A DNA stretch of 64,000 nt from Parafrigoribacterium mesophilum (GTDB lineage Bacteria; Actinomycetota; Actinomycetes; Actinomycetales; Microbacteriaceae), in assembly GCF_039652555.1 (NCBI RefSeq), contig NZ_JBDJAF010000004.1:121492-185491 (forward strand), given 5' to 3'. Positions 16,290 through 25,673 of the stretch are shown here, one piece after another. How positions within the stretch are numbered: the first letter of the stretch is position 1; every line of letters begins with the position of its first letter. The notes under the pieces are model-generated. The model ran no database searches. It worked only from the letters and a program-made list of their open reading frames with translations, and was not told the origin of the DNA. Both the position numbers and the translations under genes were made by a program.

Positions 16290-17724
16290 TGGCGGAGGTG
16301 GTCGGCACCAGGCCGCTGAGCCGACCAGGTGACAGCACCCTGGCCACCTCCTCGGCACTCATCAGCCCGCCGCCGACGACCAGGTCAGCAATCGACTCGT
16401 GACTGGTCAGCGCGGTATGCGCGAGTTGCGCGGATGCGGCGTAGCCGATGTAAGGCGTCAGCGCCGTGACCACGCCGACCGACGACTCGACCTGGGCGGC
16501 GAGCTTGGAGGTGTTCGCCGTGATGCCGTCGATGCAGTGGATGCGCAGCGTGTAGCACGCGTTGGTCATCCAGGCGATGGACTGCAGGATGCTGTGCACG
16601 ATCACCGGTTCGAACGCGTTCAGTTGCAGTTGGCCCGCTTCCGCGGCGGCGGTGACCGTCGCATCCGCGCCGATCACGCTGAAGGCGACCTGGTTGACGA
16701 CCTCGGGGATGACCGGGTTGACCTTGCCGGGCATGATCGAGGAGCCGGCCTGCCGCACCGGCAGGTTGATCTCCCCGATGCCCGCCTGCGGTCCGGAGGA
16801 CAGCAGCCTCAGGTCGTTGCAGATCTTGGACAGCTTGACGGCGGCGCGCTTCAACGTGCCGCTGACGGTCATGAAGATTCCGGCATCCGAGGTGGCCTCG
16901 ATCAAGTCGGGGGCGGTGATCATCTCCACACCGGTGAGCTCCACCAGGTGGCGGCGCACCGCCTCGGCGTAGCGCGGGTCGGCGGTGATGCCGGTGCCGA
17001 TCGCGGTGGCGCCCATGTTGATCTCGTTGAGCCACGGGATGGTCTCGCTGAGCCGGTCGTAGTCCTCCGCGAGGGTGTGCGAGAACCCGGTGAACTCCTG
17101 CCCGAGGGTCATCGGCACGGCATCCTGCAACTGGGTGCGGCCGACCTTGAGGACGCTCTCGAACTCGACCCCCTTGGCGGCGAACGCCTTGGTGAGCAAC
17201 TGATGCTCGGCTAGCAGTCGCTTGATGCCGAACACCATCGCGAGCTTGATGGCGGTCGGATAGACGTCGTTCGTGCTCTGGCTGCGGTTCACCACGTCGA
17301 TCGGGCGGAAGTGCTCGTAGTCGCCGAACTTGTGGCCGAGCAATTCGAGGGCGCGGTTGGCGATCACCTCGTTGGTGTTCATGTTCGTGGAGGTTCCGGC
17401 GCCGCCCTGGATGACGCCGACACAGAATTGGTCGTGCAGCGCCCCGCCGACGATCTCCTCGCATACCCGGTCGATCATGTCGGCCTTGGCGGCGTCGAGC
17501 ACACCCAGTTCCTTGTTCGCGCGGGCGGCGGCCTGCTTCACCCGAGCGAGAGCGCGGATCAGATCCGGATACACCGAGATGGGTCGCCTGGTGATCGGGA
17601 AGTTCTCCAACGCCCTGGCGGTATGGATCCCCCAGTATGCGTCAATGGGAATTTGCATCGACCCCACCGAGTCGCTCTCGGTTCTGGTGGTCGGTTTGGA
17701 CAACGCTTGTGGCGTTTGTGACAT
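16249..17724 (-). CDS. aspA: Aspartate ammonia-lyase
   Basis: Converts L-aspartate to fumarate and ammonia in the cytoplasm. The 491 residues match the aspartase/fumarase II family: GGAGTSTNMNTNEVIANRA (about 107-125), NRSQSTNDVYPTAIKLAM (about 146-163), and the signature loop GSSIMPGKVNPVIPE (327-341) that carries the catalytic serine. SIMPGKVNPVIPE and the extended N-terminus favour aspartase over fumarase (which normally reads SSAMPGKVNPT). ATG 17724 has GAAGGAG 9 nt before it; ATG 17757 would overlap the upstream promoter region and is rejected. It stands alone, without an obvious dicarboxylate transporter. Confidence 0.9.
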   Translation of the reverse strand: MSQTPQALSKPTTRTESDSVGSMQIPIDAYWGIHTARALENFPITRRPISVYPDLIRALARVKQAAARANKELGVLDAAKADMIDRVCEEIVGGALHDQFCVGVIQGGAGTSTNMNTNEVIANRALELLGHKFGDYEHFRPIDVVNRSQSTNDVYPTAIKLAMVFGIKRLLAEHQLLTKAFAAKGVEFESVLKVGRTQLQDAVPMTLGQEFTGFSHTLAEDYDRLSETIPWLNEINMGATAIGTGITADPRYAEAVRRHLVELTGVEMITAPDLIEATSDAGIFMTVSGTLKRAAVKLSKICNDLRLLSSGPQAGIGEINLPVRQAGSSIMPGKVNPVIPEVVNQVAFSVIGADATVTAAAEAGQLQLNAFEPVIVHSILQSIAWMTNACYTLRIHCIDGITANTSKLAAQVESSVGVVTALTPYIGYAASAQLAHTALTSHESIADLVVGGGLMSAEEVARVLSPGRLSGLVPTTSAITVVKNPVPQGSR

Positions 17725-17794
17725 CGTAAAATCTCCTTCGACAGTCGATAATGACAACTCTATCCGGCGCCCGGATGCCGGAATCGTGCCGACG

Positions 17795-18004
17795 TCAGTT
17801 GAAGACGGGAATCAGCAGGTACACCCCGAAGGCGACGCCGATCACGCACACCGCGAACGAGGCAAAGGCACCGACGCGCACTCCGAGACTGTGCGGAGCT
17901 GCACCGCCGAGCAGGCGGATGCCGAGGGACGCGAAACCGACCAGCAGCGTGGCGCCGACCAATGACACCGCCGCAACCAGCCCGAATGCCGCCCAGTCGA
18001 TCAT
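17795..18004 (-). CDS. Small membrane protein translationally coupled to the phosphate transporter
   Basis: A 69-residue protein with two predicted membrane helices (about 5-30 and 45-66) joined by a short loop (LGGAAPHSLGVRVG). Its ATG overlaps the stop of the PiT gene as ATGA, so the two are almost certainly co-translated. Function unknown; an accessory subunit of the transporter is a reasonable inference. Confidence 0.8.
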   Translation of the reverse strand: MIDWAAFGLVAAVSLVGATLLVGFASLGIRLLGGAAPHSLGVRVGAFASFAVCVIGVAFGVYLLIPVFN

Positions 18005-19215
18005 CGGGTGTGCACGGTCTTGCGCGCGGCGCTTGGCGGCAGCGGCGCGCGACGCGCGGCGAGGCCGACGGGGGCGGCATCCCGCACCGGCGTCGCGACA
18101 CTGTGCGCGGCGGCGGCGACCGCGGCGGCGTCCACCCGATGACGGCGCGACCGGACGAACATGGCGATACTCACCCCGGTCACCGCGAAGAGGTCCCCGG
18201 TGACGCCCCAGAATCCGAGCCGCGCCACCAGTTCCGCAATGGCGGCGACGGCGGCGGCGGTGGGGAGCGTGATCAGCCAGGCGATGGCGATCCGGCCGGC
18301 GACCCGCCATCGCACCGCGCTGCGGTTGCGTCCCAGCCCGGCGCCGATCACCGATCCGCTGGCCACCTGCGTTGTGGACAGGGCGAATCCGAGATGCGAG
18401 CTGGCCAGGATCGCGGCGGAGGTTGCCGCCTCGGCGGCGAATCCCTGCGCCGGTGTGATCTGGGTGATTCCAGTCCCCAGCGTGCGGATGATGCGCCAGC
18501 CGCCCACGTAGGTACCCAGGGCAATCGCCAATGCGCACACGGCGATGACCCAGAACTCGGGTCCGCTGCCCGACGCCTGGAAGCCCGCGGCGATCAGGGT
18601 GAGGGTCACGATACCCATGGTCTTCTGCGCGTCGTTGGTGCCGTGTGCCAGTGACACCAGTGACGATGTGAACGTCTGCCCGTACCGGAATCGGGCCCGG
18701 TTCTGCTGCGCGTTGGGGCCGCTGGTGATCGCGAGCGCCAGTTTCGTCGCGAGAAAGGCCACCCCGCAGGCGATGAGCGGTGCCAGCAGCGCCGGTAACA
18801 CGATCTTGTCGACGAGCACCGTCGGGTCGATCGCCCCGAACCCGGCACCGACGATCACCGCTCCGATCAGCCCACCGAACAGGGCGTGGGAGGAACTGGA
18901 GGGCAGCCCGAACAGCCAGGTGGCGAGGTTCCACACGATGGCGCCGATCAGCCCGGCGAAGATCATTTGCGGGGTGATCTGGATGCCGCCGTCACCCTCC
19001 CGGATCAGTCCACCGGAAATCGTCTTGGCGACCTCGGTGCTCAGGAATGCCCCGACGAGATTGAGCACCGCGGCGATGGACACCGCGACCTTCGGCCGTA
19101 GCGCCCCGGTCGCAATGGGTGTGGCCATCGCATTGGCTGTGTCATGGAAGCCGTTGGTGAAGTCGAAGAAGAGTGCCAGCGCGATGACAAGCGTGACCAT
19201 GAGGGAAACGTCCAC
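18001..19215 (-). CDS. pit: Inorganic phosphate transporter, PiT family
   Basis: Proton- or sodium-coupled phosphate permease in the membrane, 404 residues. The PiT repeats are visible: FDFTNGFHDTANAMATPIATGAL near the N-terminus and SLAHGTNDAQKTMGIVTL in the second half, plus WNLATWLFGLPSSSSHALFGGLIGA. About 10 membrane segments are expected. The final about 65 residues are a charged, Arg/Ala-rich tail (VRSRRHRVDAAAVAAAAH to KTVHTR). GTG 19215 is the family-consistent start. The downstream tiny membrane protein overlaps by 4 bp. Confidence 0.93.
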   Translation of the reverse strand: MDVSLMVTLVIALALFFDFTNGFHDTANAMATPIATGALRPKVAVSIAAVLNLVGAFLSTEVAKTISGGLIREGDGGIQITPQMIFAGLIGAIVWNLATWLFGLPSSSSHALFGGLIGAVIVGAGFGAIDPTVLVDKIVLPALLAPLIACGVAFLATKLALAITSGPNAQQNRARFRYGQTFTSSLVSLAHGTNDAQKTMGIVTLTLIAAGFQASGSGPEFWVIAVCALAIALGTYVGGWRIIRTLGTGITQITPAQGFAAEAATSAAILASSHLGFALSTTQVASGSVIGAGLGRNRSAVRWRVAGRIAIAWLITLPTAAAVAAIAELVARLGFWGVTGDLFAVTGVSIAMFVRSRRHRVDAAAVAAAAHSVATPVRDAAPVGLAARRAPLPPSAARKTVHTR

Positions 19216-19295
19216 TGCTCACGAGTCTGACACCAGCCCGCACCTCGGTCAACTCTGCGATCACCGCAAAGAAGTCGTACAATCGGCGCCCGCTA

Positions 19296-19862
19296 TCAGG
19301 GCTCCAGACCCGGCAGCGTGGGCTGAGTATCCGGTGTTTCCGGTTCCGGCGGGTAGGTGATCCGCGTCCCATCCACGTGCGCGAACCTGGTCATCGTGTG
19401 CGGTTTCGTCGAGGTGGCCGTCATGATGTCAAAGACCTCCACGTCGCGCACCAGCAGCGCGTCACCGATCAAGGATCGATGACAGCGCCACGGCACCGCC
19501 TCGGCGCACATGATCGCCGTCGGCTGCTCGCGGGCGACCGCAAGCAACCGGTCGATGCCCGCGGCGAATGCCGGTGTCTGCATATAGTCTGCATAACCGC
19601 GAAACGAGGCATTGCGCCATCCGCCGTTGACCGACTCTTTGGTGGTGTGCCGCAGACCGCCCAGCTCCTCCAATCGCAGATAGCGGATGCCGCTGGGCGG
19701 CAAACTGACGGACAGCGCGTCCGCCATGTACTGCGGATTGTGCCTCGACTTCGCGATCGTCCGCACGTCGGCGAGGGTCGTGATGTCGTGCACGGCCAGC
19801 ATCTCGACGAGTTCGCTGAGCGGATGCGTCGAGTGCCCGATGGTGAACACGGTGGTCGGCAT
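19296..19862 (-). CDS. DUF488 family protein
   Basis: A 188-residue DUF488 protein: FTIGHSTHPLSELVEMLAVHDITTLADVRTIAKSRHNPQY at the start and CAEAVPWRCHRSLIGDAL, the conserved CHR motif, near residue 125. Function of the family is unknown. ATG 19862 is preferred over the TTG four codons upstream. A second, more distant DUF488 protein occurs at 46307-46654. Confidence 0.85.
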   Translation of the reverse strand: MPTTVFTIGHSTHPLSELVEMLAVHDITTLADVRTIAKSRHNPQYMADALSVSLPPSGIRYLRLEELGGLRHTTKESVNGGWRNASFRGYADYMQTPAFAAGIDRLLAVAREQPTAIMCAEAVPWRCHRSLIGDALLVRDVEVFDIMTATSTKPHTMTRFAHVDGTRITYPPEPETPDTQPTLPGLEP

Positions 19863-19930
19863 ATCGCCAGTCAACCACCGAAATCTGGGTCGAGCAGCAG
19901 GGGCACCGGAAGGGGCCTGCCAAGGTGTAG

Positions 19931-19945
19931 CCCCCGGATTGGGGG
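19931..19945 (+). promoter_or_regulatory. C5/G5 hairpin upstream of a DUF2510 gene
   Basis: CCCCC-GGATT-GGGGG about 95 bp before the start at 20039. A comparable but more elaborate C/G hairpin set precedes the other DUF2510 gene at 43649. Confidence 0.35.
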
Positions 19946-20038
19946 GAGCTGCAGCATACCGGCGCCTCGGCGTGGCGGCTTAGAATCTGGTTAGCCCGAA
20001 GCTATTGAGCGCTAGCCAAGTTTCGGGGGGATCATGTC

Positions 20039-21331
20039 GTGATAGACACGGATTTTGGGCACGCCCCTGCTGGCTGGTATCCGGATCCGATGGGACTGCC
20101 ACAACTGCGGTGGTGGGACAGCATCGGCTGGACGCAAGACGTCGCCGAGGCCCGGCAGCCGATGGTGATGCGCGAGACCGCCGAACGCCGCTTCGCCTGG
20201 GCGGACGACGAAATGCCCACTCGCCGTAGTCGGCGCGAGCAGCGCAGGCGGGAGCGCGAGCAAGAAGACCACGCCGGGATGGACAAGTGGCGCCCCACGG
20301 CGGAAACACTGTTGCAGCTCGAGCCGCCCAAGACCTGGTCGCCGAACAGCGCCGAGCGATCCGACGACCGGGTATTCACCATGGAGCCGGAGCAGGGTGC
20401 GCGCGATCAACGGGCGCAAGCGGCACCGGACGCATCCGCCCCGAACGCCCGACGCGAATCGGGCGCCTCCGACACCGGTTTCCCCATCGGGGCCAGCGCG
20501 GAGGATTTCTCCAGATTCTTCGAATGGGGACCGGAGCTGGAACCCGAGCAGGCGTTCGCCGCCTTTCCAGCCGAACCCGCCGCGGCCTTCAGCACGGGTT
20601 TGACGCCGAGGCGACCGACGGCACCGGCCCCGTCCAGGACACCCGCACCCTCGATGCAGGCCGCACAGCCGATGCCGGCTGCCGCCGCGGAACCGATTCC
20701 CGCCCCGCCCACGCCGTCGTTGGTGAGCACGGGCCCGGTATGGATCATCGCCCTGCTCCCGCTCGCCCAACTGGCCCTGAGCCTCCTCGTCGCGGCCGGT
20801 TTCGGCTGGGGCGCCAGCACGAGCCTGCTCGCGGCGATCTGGATCCTGCCGTATCCCATCGTGCTGGTGCTCGCACTGTGCGACAGGTGGGCGCTCCAAA
20901 GCGCGGGATACCATCGGCCGGCGCTGTGGGCCTGGGCGCTGCTGAGCACTCCGGTCTACCTGTTCATGCGTGCGGTGCGCACGACCAGGGAGTCAGGGCG
21001 CGGTTTCACCCCACTGATTACCTGGACCCTCTTGGCCGCGCTGCAGGTAGGGTCGGTCGTCGCCGTTCCCGGGCTTGCCGTCTCGGCGCTTCCCGAGTTG
21101 TTCCGCGCCCAGGCGGAGCAGTCGATCGCCTCGGATGCCTCTGTGCTGGGCACCCACCTCACGGTCCACTGCCCCGCCGCGCTGCCCAGTCACGTCGGCG
21201 ACGAGTTCACCTGCACCATGACCAAGAACTCAGGAACGCACTACCCGGTCACGGTGAGCCTGCAACGGCTGAACGGCTGGATCGACTGGCACATTGAGAA
21301 CTGGGGCGTTCCCTTCCTCGACGAGAAGTGA
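20039..21331 (+). CDS. DUF2510 domain membrane protein with C-terminal DUF4333-like domain
   Basis: A 430-residue protein, unknown function. Residues about 8-35 form the DUF2510 motif (APAGWYPDPMGLPQLRWWDSIGWTQ), followed by a charged, Pro/Ala-rich linker to about residue 230. Four membrane segments lie at about 234-345. The external C-terminus (VHCPAALPSHVGDEFTCTMTKNSGTHYPVTVSLQ) has two Cys and resembles DUF4333. GTG 20039 is the only sensible start: the ATG five bases earlier hits a stop at once. It is followed by CGGGGGG rather than a classical ribosome site 10 nt upstream. A paralog with the same N-terminal motif is at 43649. Confidence 0.85.
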   Translation: MIDTDFGHAPAGWYPDPMGLPQLRWWDSIGWTQDVAEARQPMVMRETAERRFAWADDEMPTRRSRREQRRREREQEDHAGMDKWRPTAETLLQLEPPKTWSPNSAERSDDRVFTMEPEQGARDQRAQAAPDASAPNARRESGASDTGFPIGASAEDFSRFFEWGPELEPEQAFAAFPAEPAAAFSTGLTPRRPTAPAPSRTPAPSMQAAQPMPAAAAEPIPAPPTPSLVSTGPVWIIALLPLAQLALSLLVAAGFGWGASTSLLAAIWILPYPIVLVLALCDRWALQSAGYHRPALWAWALLSTPVYLFMRAVRTTRESGRGFTPLITWTLLAALQVGSVVAVPGLAVSALPELFRAQAEQSIASDASVLGTHLTVHCPAALPSHVGDEFTCTMTKNSGTHYPVTVSLQRLNGWIDWHIENWGVPFLDEK

Positions 21332-21335
21332 ACCG

Positions 21336-22802
21336 CTAAGCGAACAACGCCTCAATCGGTCCACGGGCGAAGTAGAGCAGGAACCCGATCGCGACGATCC
21401 ACATCAGTGGGGAGATGCGGCGGGCCTTGCCGGCCAACGAGCGCACGATCACCCAGCTGATGAAACCAACGCCGATGCCGTTCGCAATGGAATACGTCAA
21501 CGGCATGACCACGATCGTCACGAACACCGGCAGGCCGACGGAGAAATCGGTCCAGTCGATGTCCTTGATCTGCGACACCATCAGCGTGCCGACGACGACG
21601 AGCGCCGCCCCAGCGACCTCCAGCGGTACCACCTGAGTCAGCGGGGTGAAGAACATCGCGGCGAGGAACAGCACTCCGGTCACCACGCTCGCCAGTCCGG
21701 TTCTGGCGCCCTCCCCGACGCCGGCGGCGGAGTCGATGAAGATGGTGTTCGACGACCCGGATGTCGCACCACCGGCGACGGCGCCGATGCCCTCGATGAT
21801 CAGTGCCGACTTCAGTCTGGGGAAGTTGCCCTTCTCATCAGCAAGACCGGCTTCTTTGGTCAGGCCGGTCAGGGTTCCGACTGCGTCGAAGAAGTTGGTG
21901 AACACGAGGGTGAAGACCAGCATCACCGCGGCGAGCACCCCGATCCGGCCGAACGCGCCGAAGCTGAACTGACCGATCAGGCTGAGGTCGGGGATCGAGA
22001 CGATCTGTTCCGGCAGGGCTGGCACGTTGAGGTTCCAACCGCCCGGGTTCTTGAAACCGGGGCCGAGCTTGAAGATGGCCTCGGCGATGATGGCGAGCAC
22101 GGTGGTGGCGACGATGCCGATGAGCAGGGCACCCTTGACCTTGCGGGCCATCAGCACACCCATGATGAGCAGGCCGAGCACGAAAATGACGGTGGGAATC
22201 GTGTTGATCGATCCCCCGTCGCCCAGCTGCACCGGAGGCGTCGCCGCCCCGCTGGAGCGCACGAACCCGGAGTCGACCAGACCGATGAACGCGATGAACA
22301 GGCCGATGCCCACGGTGATGGCGGTCTTCAGCGGCGCCGGGACGGCCTTGAAGATCATTTCCCGCAAACTGGTGGCCGACAGCAGCACGATGATGAGGCC
22401 GTTGATGACGACCAGTCCCATCGCCTCGGCCCAGGTGACCTGCCCGACGACGCTGACGGCGAGGAACGAGTTGATGCCCAGGCCTGCGGCCAAGCCGAAC
22501 GGCAGGTTCGCGACCATGCCGAACAGGATGGTCATCACGCCGGCGGTCAGACCGGTGACGGCGGCCACCTGGCTTGCTTGCAGCCACCCGCCCTCGACAT
22601 CCAACGTCGCCTGATCGGCGCCGAAGCCGCCGATGATGAGGGGGTTCAGTACGACGATGTACGCCATCGTCATGAAGGTGACCAGACCACCGCGCACTTC
22701 GCGGCTGACGTTCGAGCCTCGTTTGGTGATTTCGAAGAAGGTGTCGATACGAGTGCGGACGGTGGGACGTGGCGTGAGGGTGGCGGTAATGGCTGGCTCC
22801 AT
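21336..22802 (-). CDS. NCS2 purine permease (AzgA/PbuG-type)
   Basis: Nucleobase:cation symporter for adenine, guanine or hypoxanthine, 488 residues with about 12-14 membrane segments. Typical motifs: GLVTFMTMAYIVVLNPLII, NLPFGLAAGLGINSFLA (the half-helix after MVANL), VFTNFFDAVGTLTGLTKEAGL and ALIIEGIGAVAGGATSGSSNT, which carry substrate-site residues in the AzgA branch. ATG 22802 begins a short cytosolic N-terminus. It ends 5 bp from the convergent DUF2510 gene. Confidence 0.93.
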   Translation of the reverse strand: MEPAITATLTPRPTVRTRIDTFFEITKRGSNVSREVRGGLVTFMTMAYIVVLNPLIIGGFGADQATLDVEGGWLQASQVAAVTGLTAGVMTILFGMVANLPFGLAAGLGINSFLAVSVVGQVTWAEAMGLVVINGLIIVLLSATSLREMIFKAVPAPLKTAITVGIGLFIAFIGLVDSGFVRSSGAATPPVQLGDGGSINTIPTVIFVLGLLIMGVLMARKVKGALLIGIVATTVLAIIAEAIFKLGPGFKNPGGWNLNVPALPEQIVSIPDLSLIGQFSFGAFGRIGVLAAVMLVFTLVFTNFFDAVGTLTGLTKEAGLADEKGNFPRLKSALIIEGIGAVAGGATSGSSNTIFIDSAAGVGEGARTGLASVVTGVLFLAAMFFTPLTQVVPLEVAGAALVVVGTLMVSQIKDIDWTDFSVGLPVFVTIVVMPLTYSIANGIGVGFISWVIVRSLAGKARRISPLMWIVAIGFLLYFARGPIEALFA

Positions 22803-22889
22803 CAGGTTAGGCGACAGGGAACGAGATCACTTTATCGGCGCCAGCTGGTTCGCGTGGGCGTGTGACACGAGCGGCCCCGCGCAGAGTCG

Positions 22890-24068
22890 TCAGACCGAGG
22901 CCGGTTCCGCTGCATTCTGGTCGTGATCGGGGCGTGCCGGTGCGCGCAAGAACAGCGCGAGAATCAGCGCGAGCACGGGGAGGCCGATGAGCACCACGAA
23001 GGTGAAGTGGAGGCTGGTGGCGTCGGCCAGGGCGCCGAGCACCGGGTTGAACAGTCCGCCGACGGTCACCGAGAGCCCCACCGTGACTCCGCTGGCCGTG
23101 CCGATCCGGTTGGGCAGATAGTCCTGCCCCAGGATGACGAAGACGCTGAACGGGACGAACACGCCGATGCCGCTGAGCGCCACGAACACCATGGCCACCC
23201 GCCAGTCGCTTGCCACAACCAAGCCGATCATCGCCGGGATGGCGAAGAGGAACCCGCCCCTGATGCTGACCATGGACCCGTAGCGGTCAGCGATCCATCC
23301 CCCGAGCAGCGTGCCGAAGGCGCCGGCCACAAGGAACACGGTCAATGCGACGCCGCCGATCGCCACCGACGTGTGCAGTTCGTGGATGAAGTAGAGCGCC
23401 ATGAAGGAGGTCAATCCGAAGAAGATCACGGACCGGGTCAGCACCACGGAGGTGAGCCCGAGGAACCCGGGCCAGTTGTCGGTGCCGGTCGGCATTGTCG
23501 ACTTGCGCCGGTTGCCCACCGGTCCGTCCAGCACGGTTCCAAGGAACCGCGCGAGGATCGATGCCATCACTAGGGCAGGGATGACCAGCAACATCGTGCC
23601 GCTGAGGCCGAACGCCAGCAGTACCGGCGTGGCGATCAGCGAGCCGGTCGCGAAGCCGATGTTGCCGCCGAGGGCGAAGATGCTCATCCCCTTGTTGCTG
23701 CTGCCGGCCGCCCGGCGGGCCGCCGATGCGGCGGAGGGGTGGAACGCAGCAACGCCAAGGCCCGAGACCGCAATCACGAACCAGGTCGCCGCGTAGTTAG
23801 GGAAGATGCCGGCGAAGCCGACCCCGAGTGCGGCGGTGGCCATGCCGGTCGGGATCAACCAGCGCCGCGGTTTGCGGTCCGACCACCAGCCGAACAGCGG
23901 CTGAACCACCGAGGACAGCACGGTGGCGGCCAGGGTGAGCCCCGCAACCGCGGCATAGCTGTACTGCCGCTCGGACACCAGGAAGGGCAGCATCGCAGGC
24001 ACGATTCCCTGATAGAGGTCGTCTACGACGTGCGCCATCGACATCATGGCAATTCCCCGCCGATTCAC
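22890..24068 (-). CDS. MFS transporter, fosmidomycin-resistance (Fsr)-like
   Basis: A 392-residue proton-driven efflux permease with 12 membrane segments. It opens AMMSMAHVVDDLYQGIVPAMLPFL, the characteristic MAHxxxDxYxGxxPALLPxL of Fsr-type proteins, and has FGWWSDRKPRRWLIP between helices 2 and 3. GTG 24068 is chosen: the frame is open as far as 25361, but that extension is antisense to the next gene and contains no recognisable protein. It is divergent from the DHA2-type transporter. Confidence 0.88.
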   Translation of the reverse strand: MNRRGIAMMSMAHVVDDLYQGIVPAMLPFLVSERQYSYAAVAGLTLAATVLSSVVQPLFGWWSDRKPRRWLIPTGMATAALGVGFAGIFPNYAATWFVIAVSGLGVAAFHPSAASAARRAAGSSNKGMSIFALGGNIGFATGSLIATPVLLAFGLSGTMLLVIPALVMASILARFLGTVLDGPVGNRRKSTMPTGTDNWPGFLGLTSVVLTRSVIFFGLTSFMALYFIHELHTSVAIGGVALTVFLVAGAFGTLLGGWIADRYGSMVSIRGGFLFAIPAMIGLVVASDWRVAMVFVALSGIGVFVPFSVFVILGQDYLPNRIGTASGVTVGLSVTVGGLFNPVLGALADATSLHFTFVVLIGLPVLALILALFLRAPARPDHDQNAAEPASV

Positions 24069-24148
24069 AACCGCACCCTTGTTGACCTTCCGTTCGCCCG
24101 GCAGGCATCTCACCCGCGGGGAAAGCCTATCTGGCCCGGCTGGCCCGT

Positions 24149-24154
24149 TAGAGT
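24149..24154 (+). promoter_or_regulatory. Putative leaderless -10 of the DHA2-type transporter
   Basis: TAGAGT ends 7 nt before ATG 24162; no ribosome site is visible. Confidence 0.5.
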
Positions 24155-24161
24155 GTGCACA

Positions 24162-25634
24162 ATGACGACAGCGGATTCCGGCGAATGGCTCAGCGACAAA
24201 GAACGCCGACGCCTGACCAGACGGGCCAGCGATGGCGCCATGATCGCCACCCTGTCGGCCAGCGGCCTGATCGCCGCATTCATGCAGACACTGGTCACCC
24301 CGGTCATTCCGTTGCTGCCGGAACTCCTCGACACGAACATCGCGGATGCGCAGTGGGTGCTCACCTCCACGCTGCTGGCCGCGGCGATTTCCACGCCGAT
24401 CAGCGGGCGACTTGGTGACATGTTCGGCAAGCGACGCGCGGCGCTCGCGCTGCTGATGATCATGGTATTCGGCTCGATCGTCTCCGCCTTGTCGGTCACC
24501 CTGGTTCCGATGATCATCGGCCGCACGTTGCAGGGGATCGGCCTCGGCGTCATCGCGCTGGGCATCAGCATCCTGCGCGATGTGATCCACCCCAAGCGTC
24601 TGGCTTCGGCTGTCGCGCTCGTCAGCGCCACCCTGGGTGTCGGTGGAGCTGCTGGGTTGCCCATCGCCGCGTTCATCGCTCAGACCTTCGACTGGCACTA
24701 TCTGTTCTGGCTGTCCACGCTGCTCGGGATCATCGCGTTCGTGCTGGTGTTCACCATCATCCCGGTGAGCACCCTGCGCACCGCCGGGCGATTCGACTTC
24801 CCGGGTGCGGTGATGTTCGCCATCGGCTTGGTGGGTATCCTGCTGCCGGTGTCCAAAGGCGGCGAGTGGGGCTGGACGAGCCCGGTCACGCTGTCGCTGC
24901 TCATCGGCGGAACCGTGGTGCTGATCGGATGGGGTTTCTTCGAAATGCACACGAAAGACCCGCTCATCGATCTGAGGGTCACTGCCCGCCGGCCGGTGCT
25001 GTTCACCAACCTCGCGTCGGTCTCGGTCGGATTCGCGTTCTTCATCACCGCAGGGGCCCTCCCGGTGCTGCTGGAATCGCCCACCACCACCGGCGTCGGC
25101 CTGGGCACCACCCTGATCGTCGCCAGCCTGGTGCTGATGCCGAACGGAATCGTGATGTTCCTGGTATCGCCCATCGCCGCCAGGCTGTCGACGGCCCGCG
25201 GGCCGCGCACCAGCCTGATCCTCGGCGGCAGCATCATCGCCGTCGCGTTCGCGCTTTCGCTGCTGCTCATGGACGAGGTGTGGCACGTCGCGCTGATCTC
25301 CGTCATGCTCGGCGTCGGCATCGGGTTCGCCTATGCCGCGATGCCCACCCTGATCATGCACTCCGTTCCGCCGACGGAGACCGGTGCGGCGAACGGACTG
25401 AACTCGGTCATGCGCACTCTCGGGTCCACCGTGTCCGCCACCCTCATCGGCATCATCCTGTCGACCAACGTGACCGCGTCAGCCGGGGTGGAGATCCCGA
25501 CCGAGCACGCGTTCCAGCTCATTTTCATCCTCGGGGCGGCGGTGTCGCTGGCCGGTGTCGTGCTGGCCGCGTTCATTCCACGGCGCGAGCGCAGGTATGA
25601 GGACACCGCGAGCATCCCGATCCAGCACGGCTAG
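24162..25634 (+). CDS. MFS multidrug transporter, DHA2 (14-helix) family
   Basis: A 490-residue drug:proton antiporter. The N-terminus has VTPVIPLLPELLDTNIADAQWVLTSTLLAAAISTPISGRLGDMFGKRR, including the DHA2 helix 1-3 pattern and the loop motif GRLGDxFGKRR. GRTLQGIGLGVIALGISILRD and LGVGGAAGLPIAAFIAQTFDWHYLFW (motif C region) follow, and 14 membrane segments are expected. ATG 24162 fits the alignment; upstream codons are antisense to the neighbouring MFS gene. No regulator of the TetR or MarR type is adjacent. Confidence 0.92.
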   Translation: MTTADSGEWLSDKERRRLTRRASDGAMIATLSASGLIAAFMQTLVTPVIPLLPELLDTNIADAQWVLTSTLLAAAISTPISGRLGDMFGKRRAALALLMIMVFGSIVSALSVTLVPMIIGRTLQGIGLGVIALGISILRDVIHPKRLASAVALVSATLGVGGAAGLPIAAFIAQTFDWHYLFWLSTLLGIIAFVLVFTIIPVSTLRTAGRFDFPGAVMFAIGLVGILLPVSKGGEWGWTSPVTLSLLIGGTVVLIGWGFFEMHTKDPLIDLRVTARRPVLFTNLASVSVGFAFFITAGALPVLLESPTTTGVGLGTTLIVASLVLMPNGIVMFLVSPIAARLSTARGPRTSLILGGSIIAVAFALSLLLMDEVWHVALISVMLGVGIGFAYAAMPTLIMHSVPPTETGAANGLNSVMRTLGSTVSATLIGIILSTNVTASAGVEIPTEHAFQLIFILGAAVSLAGVVLAAFIPRRERRYEDTASIPIQHG

Positions 25635-25661
25635 CCCCTGCCCGCCGGCGCCCTTCCGACG

Positions 25662-25667
25662 TATGCT
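25662..25667 (+). promoter_or_regulatory. Putative leaderless -10 of the small acidic protein gene
   Basis: TATGCT ends 6 nt before ATG 25674. Confidence 0.5.
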
Positions 25668-25673
25668 CTGCGC

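Noticed and set aside
22890..25361. An 823-codon minus-strand open frame extending the Fsr-like MFS gene
   Set aside because: The extra N-terminal 430 codons are antisense to the DHA2 transporter gene, are low-complexity and contain no recognisable domain; GTG 24068 gives a normal MFS length.
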